The translations under genes and the position numbers were made by a program. This document shows, piece after piece, positions 22,177-33,700 of a stretch of DNA of 64,000 nucleotides. Every line of letters starts with the position of its first letter. Positions within the stretch are counted from its first letter, which is position 1. The notes beneath the pieces are model-generated. The model was given only the letters and a program-made list of their open reading frames with translations, ran no database searches and was not told the origin of the DNA. This DNA is from Stereocaulon alpinum (Eukaryota > Ascomycota > Lecanoromycetes > Lecanorales > Stereocaulaceae), in assembly GCA_018257865.1 (NCBI GenBank), contig JAEUBA010000022.1, positions 248,001 through 312,000 on the forward strand, in the 5' to 3' direction.

Positions 22177-23622
22177 ATGCCCAAACCGATCACAGAAATG
22201 GTCAGTACCGGAAGGGATCCAATTGTAGGCGAAGTCGGTGCAGACGACGTTCCTCAGCAATGCCTCGAGCCTCAGCCGGATAACTCGGAGTCTAGTCACC
22301 CTGACAGTGCAACATCAGATGCTCTATGGCCTTTCGAGTCTGATTCCTCTGTTGGAGGCGAAGAGGGCGATACCTATTGTATGTGCTGGGCTTCATTTCA
22401 AGTATCGACAAGGTTCTCACTTTTCTGATAGTGACAGGAACGACTATCCGTAATTGCATTGCAACGGCGTTTCATCTTAGTAAGCAAGATCTGGGACGGA
22501 TTGATCGTATGCCGGCCTCCTATTCAAAGCTCGTTGACTCAGATGTGTTGACTTCAGGCCATAGTGAATGACTTTCCTCAGGGTTACGGCAAACTCGCCG
22601 CAGTCGAAGCCTTGGACGCAGACTTCCTGATATACAGAAAGTTTGGCTGACTGCGGAATTATGCCTTTCTGCACTTGCAAGACGAACTTGTTGACTTCCA
22701 GCAAGAACTGGGGCGTCCTGATAAATGGGAGTTCAGAGATGGCGAATACAAGAAGCTCCTCTTATGTCGGAAAGACTATGCTAGGGATGATTGATTGCGC
22801 AGAAAGCTCGTCAGCAAGATCTACAGCAAGCTTGCGCAATATAGTAAGCTGGCAATATGCAAATACACGATGCAACTACTGACTCGGCCACAGATAAGGC
22901 GCTCTTGCGAATCCAGCAGATTCAAGCGATGATGTGGCCAACTGACAGGGCTTAACGCAAGCTCTATCACCTGGTCAATGATACCAAAAGTTTAGTAGAT
23001 GATAAGTCCCAGTGGACTGCTCAAGGGGTGGATCTCGCCGCGCTCGGCCGCGGTCCTGAGTATGGTTGGCAAAATGCGTTCCTCGAGAACTTCATGAGCC
23101 AAGTATCAAAGAGGGTTACAAGGGTGGGTGAGTGGGTCTTCATGAGACTCGCACGCTTACACCTTTGATACAAGACAGTCGCACTGTATTTTCACGCTGT
23201 ACTTAGGACCACTGGGCTAACCTCTTGAATAGGCCATCTTGCGCACAGATGAACAAAGGATCAAGAGCGGGGATGAGCATCTTCAACTCCTTTCGGCGGA
23301 TCGACTCGACGTCCTCGTTCGTAGCGTTCTCGCACTAGTAGCGGCGGTCTTGCTCCTCGTTTATGTCGCCGTACTTTTCAGGCTGATGCCTACGTCTCCA
23401 GAGGACTTCCATATCAAAACTAATCTACAAATGGTGACAGTCTTCCTGTTCACATTAGTATTCTCGCTTTCCTGCTCAATCTTCACGAAAGCCCGACGAC
23501 AGGAAGTCTTCGCAGCTACAGCCGCATATAGTGCCGTCCTAGTTGTCTTCTTGGGTAATGCATCAAACGGCTTGGCAGTGCAACCCACAAAAAACCAAGG
23601 AATCGCACAATGCATCTTTTGA
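22177..23622 (+). pseudogene. DUF6594-type membrane protein C, broken by stops
   Basis: The five-exon layout is recognisable. Exon 1 starts MPKPITEMV and has DALWPFESDSSVGGEEG, close to gene A. An exon 2 remnant reads GTTIRNCIATAFHLS. Exon 3 has FPQGYGKLAAVEALDADF and IYRKFG and is broken by TGA at 22648-22650 and again at 22792-22794. Exon 4 has LLRIQQIQA and is broken by TAA at 22953-22955. The last exon, 23233-23622, is intact, with three membrane helices and EVFAATAAYSAVLVVFLGNA. Donors and acceptors for exons 3, 4 and 5 remain usable. Several independent stops argue against sequencing error. It is probably a recently inactivated sister of gene A. A shorter product from the last exon alone cannot be excluded. 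Confidence 0.78.
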
Positions 23623-24291
23623 GCCATTTAAACAATGGGTTACGAAATGCTAGTTGTTGGATCCACTGTATCAAAAAAACCCCCCCAAGAAAAACTATGC
23701 TTATTGGTCAGATCGGCCAGGGAACGTTGATAGAATTGGATATCACATTGACTTTCGGCATGGGTCATAAGAATATACTGGCAAGTGGGGTTGATGTTTT
23801 AGGGACGGGGCATGAAGACACAGGGCTGTGTGGTTGTCGCCTGAGGATCTCCAAGTCTCTGACATACATATCACATCGTCCTTCCTTATGCATCGAGTCT
23901 GATAGCTACCATTAATGTGAGAGCATGATCTTCGGATGTGAATGCCATGAATAGGAAGGACTCGACTAGGATCAGTCGAGCAATCACTATGGACACTGTC
24001 TCAATTTCAGACTTAGTCGAGTGGGGGAGCCTAGAAAATTACGAACATGACATGTCGCACGACCAATGCAACGAGCAACATACCTACGCACCATTTGTGA
24101 GGTCCTTTGTCGTACTGGCACGCTGTAATATATCAGATCAGCGGTGGAAGATCACAGCACCTACACTCCCGTTGATTCTGTTGCTTGTTATTTCAACCCA
24201 GGAGGACAGCAGGGACAGATGCTGAAGCTAACAGCCCCGTACGGTCGTACCTATTTACGTAGATCTTCGTTTGACCGACTTGCTCGGGTTC
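23623..24291. other. No gene recognised
   Basis: Contains an A7C7 low-complexity run near 23675 and short open frames without support. Confidence 0.35.
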
Positions 24292-24320
24292 CAGCTCGAG
24301 AGGGGTCAACACTAGGTCGT

Positions 24321-24360
24321 CGGGGGTCACTAGTCTAGCTCCCGCAAAAAGTAAAAATCT
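24321..24360 (+). repeat. Left terminal inverted repeat
   Basis: Begins CGGGGGTCACTAGTCTAGCT and ends in GTAAAAATCT. It pairs with 24726-24764 on the opposite strand at near identity. Confidence 0.75.
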
Positions 24361-24725
24361 TGACCCCGGACAAGCTCTTAGCATATGCTCAGTATAGGCT
24401 ACACTACCCCCGGAGTTCATCCCCTAATATTCGTATATGCTGAGTATACGCCTTAACTACCCTAATCACTTGACTAGTAACCCTGACCCTAATTATGCCT
24501 CCGGCGGCCCTTCTGGGGGGCGACTGCGTCGAGCACCTACCCGAATCCTCCTCAATCTATAGGGTATATGCTCGGTGTATACTCAGCATACGGATTATTG
24601 ACCCTGGATGAGGGTCTCACCCCTGCCGAGGTTCAGCGGGAGCTAGACTAATAACCCCCGACGACCTGGTGTTGACCCCTATCGAGCTGTGACCCCAGCA
24701 GATGCTAAGCGCTCGTCCGGAGTTC

Positions 24726-24764
24726 AGATTTTACTTTTTGCGGGAGCTAGACTAGTGACCCCCG
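24726..24764 (-). repeat. Right terminal inverted repeat
   Basis: Reverse complement of the left terminal repeat at 24321-24360, one base shorter in the A-run. Confidence 0.75.
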
Positions 24765-27700
24765 AACTGCTTATCAGTTGGGGGCGTGTTCAGCTACTAC
24801 CTAAGGTAAGGCCCGACAATGCGGGATCCAACCGGCGATCTTCCCGGCAATCCTTAGCGTGTCCATAGCGTCTACCGTAATGATTTCTCCACGGCTCCGT
24901 GGCTTGAAATCCCTTGAACAGCAGATTACCAATGGTCAAGCGCCTGTACTCCGTAGTCTGTAGTGCCATACGTTGACTCTGAGCGGTCTTCTGCTCACCA
25001 ACTTCTGCTATACAATCAATGCGGATGTCGCATACATCGCTGTGGGCAGCTTGCAAGTCCTATCGGTCTTGACACCACTTGTACTGGCACAGCTAGGAGA
25101 TCGAAGACACTCAAAGCATCGAAAGTCTTTGTTCAATATCGGACCCTGCTCAGGCGGAAAGAGTCAACTTGAATTGGTGCTCATCAGCTCAATAACATTG
25201 CCAAAGCTGGTCCATCATGCAAGGGAACGCAGAGACCAACTTCTCTTGCGACGTCAATGCGATGGAAGCAACGAGGGAACGATGAAAGTATATTGGCCGT
25301 AGGCAGAAGCATCCAGGTGTGTACCTGACCTAGTGCATAGGAAACACCTGTGATGGAACACACGACTAGCTCACGGAGATGACTTGAAGGTTCTCATTCC
25401 ACCTTGACGTGGCCACATATCATAACTGGCTTCCCACCCTCATGTCCAATCAAGACGTCCGTATCAATTCACCCCGTGCTCCCAAATGCCGTAAATTCGC
25501 CCTCAAGACCCGATTCCATAGGCAATCTGAAGTATTAAACAAGCTCGTGTAGGGCACCAAGATTACGCAGCTGCGAGCGAGATGCGGTGATCGTAACGTG
25601 GCTGCTATGCAGACAACACTGGAGTCGGAGCAGCGAGAGACGCACAGAGAACGAAAAACAGCGGGTATTCGGACAAAGAAAGGCACAGTAGTGTCGATAA
25701 GATATTGCCTCGTCGCTGGCGCCATAGGCAAGAGATATGGTACAAACAGATCTGCTGCCATAACGGTGAAACTGCCTTGCCTACGACTGTGGTCCTAGAG
25801 ACCATGCAAGGACTTAAGGGTTTGAAAATCACGATCGCATATACAGCGGTACTAAGGATCCCGATGGCCAGAGATGCAACTGTCGCAAGTGAAACGTCCA
25901 CTATAGTGGAAATTGATGGAGTTTGATTTATTAGTTACACAATTGCCAACGCTGCGAGCGCGAAGCTGTTCCAATGCTCGTTCTCCCTTAGTTTGATGAG
26001 TGCACGACAGTGCGATTACTACTGCCGCCCATACTAGTGTTCGTGGCAGCGAGTGATCAGATAGTTCCGGCTCGCAGCAGTGGCTCATCGGTCCAGCACC
26101 ACGCCCAAACATAATTTCAAGATGAAGCGCTGTTCTCGCAAACTATATCGCATATAGAGTTCGGAAGAGCCATAGGAGTGCAACAAAGTCCGCCGCTATG
26201 GCAGTCAAGCGGACACGTTTGGTAGTGGTGATGCCTTGCGGGCCTCGGAACACGAATTTGCCAGTATCATTCGATTAATAATATCTTGAAGATTTACTTC
26301 ATACCAATACTTCGCAGTCGAGCAGGGGATGAGGAGGTGAGGGAAATCATTCGCACATAGCAAGTCACAAAAAGGATTGGAAGATGCTTCAGAAGAGTTG
26401 CGCAAACTGGAGGTCCGTGCGCAAGGGGGCTGGAGTTATAGCGGGCAGATTCGAAGACATTTTTTGCTTTTGCTTCGATTTGCTGACGCCTTGCTCTTGA
26501 TGACGGACGAACAGTATTGGACGTAGCGCTCAATGAGAGGAGAGAGCCGTAGATCCATCGAGATTAGTCAAGCCTGGCACTGGGAGCAGTGTCCGGGCGC
26601 TTCACCGGCATGCCAGTAAATTCACAAATCAACCGCAAAAATATGACAGACTGCAAAGAAAGATTCACTTTGGAAACGCTCTTGTCTTAAGATTGAGTTG
26701 AGGGTGCCATCGATATACAACATTGCATGCTCAACAAATATTTCTTCCCAAGGCCCTTTCCACAAATGCACTTTTCAGACATGCCGTATAGCTTTCTGAT
26801 CGTTAACCTTTTAGAGCACATTCGACGTCCTAAGAGGCTATTTCTGGCACGAGAGCAACTCAAGCTCGAGGTAGTCTTATCAAACAGACTCAGCAGACCT
26901 TAGCGAAGCATGGACGACGATGAAACATTCCTCAAACGTTGTAATCTATCAAATCAATCCCAACGCAGGGCCTGGTAGCCACTACTGAGACTGAGCAGTT
27001 GATCACAGCCAGCGAGAATTAGTCTTGCTGTGCCTGTGATAGGAAGTTGACGCACTAGGGTTTGAAATCTGTGTAACAGGATTAGTGTCCCAGATTCTGG
27101 ATCGAGGCAAGGTAAATATTTCACCATGGTGTCCCTTACTTGTTTCATGATATCGTTTTACAAGATTGGCTTCAAGAGATTCACTCAATTGCCTCACTCT
27201 CGCAGGCTCATGGTGGGACTACCGATCAATTGATCGGTGCATTAGAGGCCTCAATGCGACCCTCAAGTCCGTATGACCGTGCCGCGCCGTCCAGCTAGAA
27301 CAATGGAATTCGATGGATTGCAATGGACTGGACAGTGGCGAGACAAAAGCTTGCAGACGAATGTCTTCATGTTCTAAGGACAGCACATCTGAGGTGGTGT
27401 TATGCTGTGTGCAGATCTTGTCACTGGTTCGTCTCCGTTAGCGCTCTATGGGATACAGTGGTGACACCATTTCAGCAAACGCACATCGTTGTCTTGGCAA
27501 ACCTCTGAAGGGTGCATCGTATCGGGGATCGACATGGAGGTATATTGCTGTCTATTTGACGCTCAGCTGATAGACTGTACGGATGGATCCTTCCTCCAAT
27601 CAAACAATATCGAGCAATTCGCAAGTTTAGGCGCTACTGCAGTATCCTAAAATATTAAGATGCGCTATCGTACTCGTGATTTCCGAGACGATCAAAACTA

Positions 27701-30700
27701 CCGGGACGGCAACCTCTAGCTCGGGGAGACCGAAATCGATCAACACCCTAGCTGATTCGATGAAGACGTTGCCAGCTTCAATGCAAGAATTCAAGTCCGG
27801 GGCTGGGCCACGTGTCAGTCCCTGTACTGGCTAAGTGACTAAGGGCTATTCTACCTAGTGATGCGGGTCCAAATCTTGTGCGTTGACGCGTACGATCCCA
27901 GGAGTTTGGCTCGCAGGCTGTGTCCTTCGCATGAAATGTTTGGAGGTGCAGTGCGCTGCCAAGATGAAACGAGCCAAAGGCCTTAGGCATCAGCAGGCTC
28001 GTCTGATTGACGATGAACACCGGTTTTCCTAGATCCCCTCACTGCTACTTGAGCTCCTCCTATGTGCCTATGCCACGTGTGCAGTCGTGGACGCCCCAGT
28101 ATACGCCGTGGAGGGAGTCCAGCCGATTGCTGGGGTCTAGAGCTTCTCGAGAAGTGTGATGATAAGCAATGAGTGGCACTAAATGCACGAATTATGGTTG
28201 GGAATAGCCCGATCCGTTGTGGTCCCGGCTTTCGGGATCCTGGTACTACCTAATTACAAATAGCACAGGCAGCTATACCGACCGTAGGATGTTTGCCTTG
28301 GCTGATGATGGATTGTCTGAATAGACGAAGAAGGCGTTCCTGAATTAGAACCCGAGCAGGACTTTTGAAGACGTGATTTCTCACCTCGCAGGCTTTGTGA
28401 GTTCTTGTTGATTCAATAAGAACGAGTCGACGATTACACGTGGTTATCAGACAAGGCTGCCTGCCTCGGTAGCTGGACTGGTCTCATGCCGATTACAATG
28501 GGAAGGGTACTAGATATTGGCGTTACTGCTCCGTTGACCAACGAAGGATGGACCCCTGCCCCAACCACCAGCACCATTCACCCATCCATGCAGCATGTGG
28601 TGGTTGCAAAGACTGTCAGCGTGGCGCGCGTTGCATCGCTAGAACGTGTCGCTACAGTTGACCTCATTACGTTAGTCTCTCAAGCATGACAAGAAAAAAA
28701 GGCAGGGTCATATCATCTGATCTGAGGCATCAGTGCCTTGGACCCTGTACAGTCCAGGTAGTGGTGTCTATCGCACTCTCTCCCGCAGGGATAACATTGG
28801 CTGGACATCCTACTGGATGAGGGTGTGCGGACATAAGGTATTCTTTGTCTTCTGACACCTTTGACTGACTAGAGGCACTGATCGCCACGTTGGAGGGCGT
28901 CCAGCTGGCGTGCACTGTGGTAGTATCGCGCTTGTAAGGCATCAATTGTCCCGTATTCAACCATATCATGCATGTAGAGTATCAGGACATCCTAGGCGTT
29001 TCTAAACGCCATCTATGTGCGCGCCATTGGCAGAGGATATGTAACAGGAGGAAATTTGGGAGTATTTGGTAATGATATTCATGCAGCTAAAGCGAGAAAC
29101 CATTCGCACTTGCGAAATCAGCCAGGAACGAGGGGATTGTGGGTACGGAAGCTCTCCAACAGCAGATAGCTGTGAGAGCACCATTCCTACCCGTCATTGA
29201 GGGATCTGGCCCCCAAATCCATATCTTTTTGCAGCTTGAGTTCGCTGTCTTGGTATTGGATATTGACCAAGCTGACATACATATGGGAATCAGCGGTCCG
29301 ATTCGGAAGCGTTATCTATAAAGGGATTTAGGCGTACATTGGGCACCGATACGCCTATTTACGATCCGTAAAAGCCATCATAGGTCCCAGGCTGACTCGC
29401 CGCCGATTACAGCGTCGCAGCGTCTTGCAGGGCAACATAGACGCATCGAACTTAGTATAGACGCCTCCAAGTACTGAAAAACGTCTTTAAAGACATTCAT
29501 GGCAATGGGAACGACGTGGCAGCACTTAGTGGGTTTTCCCATGCAGCTTTTCGTTGCACGGTTACGGCTCGATTCCAAAGGGTGGGCAACCTCGTAGGGC
29601 GTAACGGGATACATTGATACTAAGAATTTCTATCAGGCAATGTCCAAGTTCCACGATGAATCTGTGGCTGTAGACATTCAACGCCTTTAGGCTTTACTCA
29701 ACGTCTAGAAATGCTTTGTTGCAGGTACGAAACTACCCTTTCAAACCATGTGGGCGACCGAAGCGTTGCATGATGTTCCTAACTCAGCGCATCTGTGGCT
29801 GTGGCCAAGACCAGGTAAAGGTCACGCATTAACGTCTACTTTGAGCGGGAGTAGGAGTGCGCAGACACCCAATGAGCTGCCTTTCCACAGAGCGAGAACA
29901 CAGAACCGTCCATCATCTGGCGGACTGACCAACCTGCAAGTATGCTCCCTCTTACGTTGTCATTAGCACGGTGACGTGCTAACACCTGGTTCTCTGGCAG
30001 CCCGAGACTTTGTACCGGAAGGGGTAAGAAGTACGGAACGGTGACGAATAAGCTAGTGGCGCGCCCAATAAGACAAAACGCGGAAGTCTTTGTTGCTAGA
30101 TGTTTGATGAATTAACGTATTACCATCTGAAGGACGACACATCACAGCAAAGGCCAGTCGAAGGTTTACCACCAGCCGAATGGAAGAAATATCCCACGAT
30201 ATCATAGATCATTAGATGGCAATGGGTCGCGTCGAGCAATACGGAGCGGATTCATCGATGTTGCTGGAAACGAGGATACAAAATATAAAGCTCGGAAGGG
30301 ATAAGGATGACTGCAGATTCTGGGGTTTACTATCTCTGCTCTGGGAGTGCGGCTTTGATGTGAATAAGTTAGGCATTGGGTGTACAATGAAACCTTGGGA
30401 TGGTTAGACACATAGATAATGAGGTTCATCAATCGCCACATTGATCGGGCACTCATGAGAGCATTGACTATCTGCCGGGTATTCAACGCAATCATTGAGG
30501 TTAGAGCCACATATATCGTGGTTCGTTCCTTACGTCTTGTCTTTCAATCCCTCAACAGAGACATATGGGATGAAATAGTTTCGTCTCGAAGACCTCGGAT
30601 TCGCTTTGATTTCGACAATGCCATCACCAGCGATTCCATTTTTGAGGTCCTTTCCCGATTCTACTGTATTATCACGAAAAGCGTTTGTGCTGACTGTTAT

Positions 30701-33700
30701 AAAGCACCTTTGAGACCAATTTTAACCAGTCAAAGTTCCCTAGGCGGCAATCGTAGTTCGAGTTCCCAGTGAACTCTTCCGAGTAAGACGATAGACCTGG
30801 AGTGACGGGTGAGCGTAATTCAGCGCGCACGGCGCTGGTCCTTGATCCAAAGAATGGAGGCGAGATACACCGATATTGGCTCTTCCAATCGTTTGCGTAG
30901 ACACATTCGAGTGAATCACTGTCACAAGCATCTGGAAGAGTAATGTTCGTGGCAAGTCAATCTGATCGCTCTGCTATCTTTGAGCACCAAGAGCATTGAT
31001 TGGACTACGAGACCACGAGGCTTGGCATGCAAGCTTCGCTGCTGATCCCGGACAAATCGCTAAGCATTTCCACGGGCTCCGCCGACTATCATTGCAATCT
31101 TCGCTGGCACCGCAAGGTGGTTCAATCGTGGTGGTCGTACCTTCGGGGCGGTCTTTTCAGGGGAGTGGTCACATTACGAGTCTATCCTGATTGACCCCCG
31201 TTCCAGCTTCAAATCGTTAGCGACTCTCCCCATATTCGCCGTAATTGTCATGTCTGGGTCGCACTTAGATAGCCTGCTGACCATTGCACAGTACGTTATT
31301 AATTTCCCACGGATGCCTCATGGATGAGCATCCTCGAACGCATCCTACATATTGAGCGAAAAGTTACAGTGCTGGAAGGTGCCCAGCATAGATTGACCCT
31401 CCTCAGCAAGCCTTTCATCTCTTTTAAAGCCGTACACGAGAACTGCGTCGACAGAAAAACGAAAGAATGTCCACTTGGAGTGATACGCTGGAGAAATGAG
31501 AAGATTGATGTCTGGTGCAAACTCTACACAATCGCAAACGGAAACCAAGGTAGAACTGGTTACCTGGCCCGCAGGCGTCGAATCTGCTTATACAGGAGAC
31601 GGATGTCTCCTACGAATCTTAATATATGCACAATACTACCATCATGAGCGCAATATACTGGCCGACTTGAAGAATGCTGGCAGAGCTCGAACGACCGTCC
31701 GTCCGTGGCGCTAATTGGTTTGACAGACCACTGTTAGTACAACACAGGACCACTGCTCCCCGATCTTCTAAGCTACACGATGGAATTGTCTTACAACGAG
31801 CTTTTGGCTATATCCTAGGTGCCATAACAACACGCATAAATTGAAGGATTGGGCATTGTCACACCAGGCCTAGGAAGCGGGACACAATGTGTGGAACGTT
31901 GACTTACACGAATATGAGGTCTAAATAGAAAGCTGGAAAGAGAGGTGAACCAATATACTATGCGAGAATTGGGATCAAAAGTGGTTTGGGTTTCGACAGG
32001 CGGCCAAGCGAGCTGCCAAGCCAATTGTTGAAAGTCCTACACGGAAACCACTCTGGGTAGGACAGTTACCAGAAAGTGTTCACAGCAAGAACATCATTCT
32101 TGGAAGCTGCAGCGACCAGGCCAATCACATCAAGCTTAGCATCGAGCCCAGGGTGTGAATTCCAGCTAAGTGTAGCTTTCACTCTGAACGCTGGTCGCAA
32201 CAATCATAGAAATTGCTTCAAAGCAGCTTTTTGAGGTTCCGTCATCTTCAAGCACGACGGTCACTAGAATCAGATCAGCTCATACGAGACCGACGACAAG
32301 ATTCCAGGGATGATCCATAGACTTAGATCTTCATCTCGATTGGGATTCATCGGGAAAACGAGGACATCGAGGCAATCATTGAGACGATGTCCAGCCTACA
32401 CGTGATACAGCAACGATGTTACAATCTAGGAGCCCGCCTCGCCTAGCTGTTTCGTTCAATGAATATTTGCATAAGCTTTTCTATCATGTATCCGACGCTG
32501 CCGTATTCCTATGTGTGAAATCGATGATTTGCAGGTAGGTATACTCCAATGCATTTCCCCCTAACTCTCTGCCGGGAAGTACAATAAAGCCAAGATGTAG
32601 TGTCTGTTCTTGATCGTCTGAGGCGCCAATTTATGTACCGCACCCGCAGCCATCATTTCCTCTATTAGATCCTTGTACGTGTCCGGGTATGGGAACTCTA
32701 AGAAATCTGAGAATCAACTGAACGGCGGAATAGACCATAGCTTACCCACTCACGGTAGAACCTCTCTGAATTGTGAAGGAAGTGATGATGTATGGGGCGT
32801 TCAATGCTTCATTCAGAGACAAGTCCAATAAACTTTGCTCAACAAATGATCTGGATTGGTTGAAGAAAGATAAGGGGTAAACAGCGACTGCTAAGCACCC
32901 ACAGCGATGAGTGAGAATCTACAACGCGTAGTTGTAGTCAGTGAAAACCCTCGGCTTTTCCAATCATAGCATTCAAGTTCCACTCAAACTGATCTGAGGG
33001 AACTAAACATAGACTCAAGTTCCGATTGAGGTATAGCCCGGTAGTCTCCACGAAACCCCCACGCCGACTTTAGCGAACCCTGCCCTGCAGCGAAGCTTAG
33101 AAAGCTACCTGTCCCGCTTGGATATTCAGGTAGATTCCTGGCAAATTTCTCCTTGTATGTTCAACGTCACTGTCCATCACTACGAATGCTACGACATGCT
33201 CCATGATGTCATAAGATGTTTCTCGGTGGCAAGCCCCTGGTGGCGTCAAGAATGACGCTCTGCTCCAGGATGGTGTTCCCTTGAGCTTTGGCTTATAGAT
33301 CCCTTCACAAGGTTCATCTCGTTCTCTTTCGAAATTGAAGCCTGCATTCGGTATGGCCACTTCAATACAATTCATCCTCGAGACCGCTACGGGTCAACAC
33401 CTACTATACCCAGTCGTACTTTGCGTCCACACTCGCACATCCAGTCCAGCAGGTAGTCGCAGTTCTTGCGATTCGACTGCCGTGACGCGTGTTGCATCTA
33501 ATTGACCAAATGCAATGCTGGCCGTCGGCGCTGATATCGGTAAGCACTTGATGGACTCCACCCATCCCTTTTATAGTGCAGAGAACACGGCTTATTCTGA
33601 AGCTGTCAATGGATAGTATCTCGCTCATAATCGTCCTCTGTCCTTTGCCATTCATGGAAAAATCCATCATGGAAAAAGTCTTCTCGATTAGGCCTCGATG

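Larger units (their letters stand above)
24292..24764. mobile_element. Nested inverted-repeat element, MITE-like
   Basis: Two overlapping inverted-repeat pairs. A 54-bp arm at 24292-24345 matches the reverse complement of 24636-24689 with about four mismatches. Terminal arms at 24321-24360 and 24726-24764 match almost perfectly (one length difference in an A run), and weaker matching continues about 25-30 bp inward on each side. The word TAGTCTAGCTCCCGC thus occurs three times, once forward and twice reversed. Inside are ATATGCTCAGTATA (24383), TATATGCTGAGTATAC (24434) and TATATGCTCGGTGTATAC (24565), which look like subterminal binding repeats. No coding sequence and no clear target-site duplication at 24321/24764. 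A non-autonomous DNA transposon, possibly with one copy inserted near another, is the best reading. Confidence 0.68.

Noticed and set aside
24433..24530. CCCTAA-like words suggesting an internal telomere repeat
   Set aside because: Only a few imperfect units (ACCCTAAT, CCCTGACCCTAATT); not a tandem array.
25605..25901. Hydrophobic N-terminus on minus strand resembling a STAND/NLR fungal N-terminal domain
   Set aside because: No NACHT, NB-ARC or repeat domain follows; resemblance is only hydrophobicity.
30419..30772. 117-codon frame
   Set aside because: No domain and no conserved neighbours; length is within chance expectation for this stretch.
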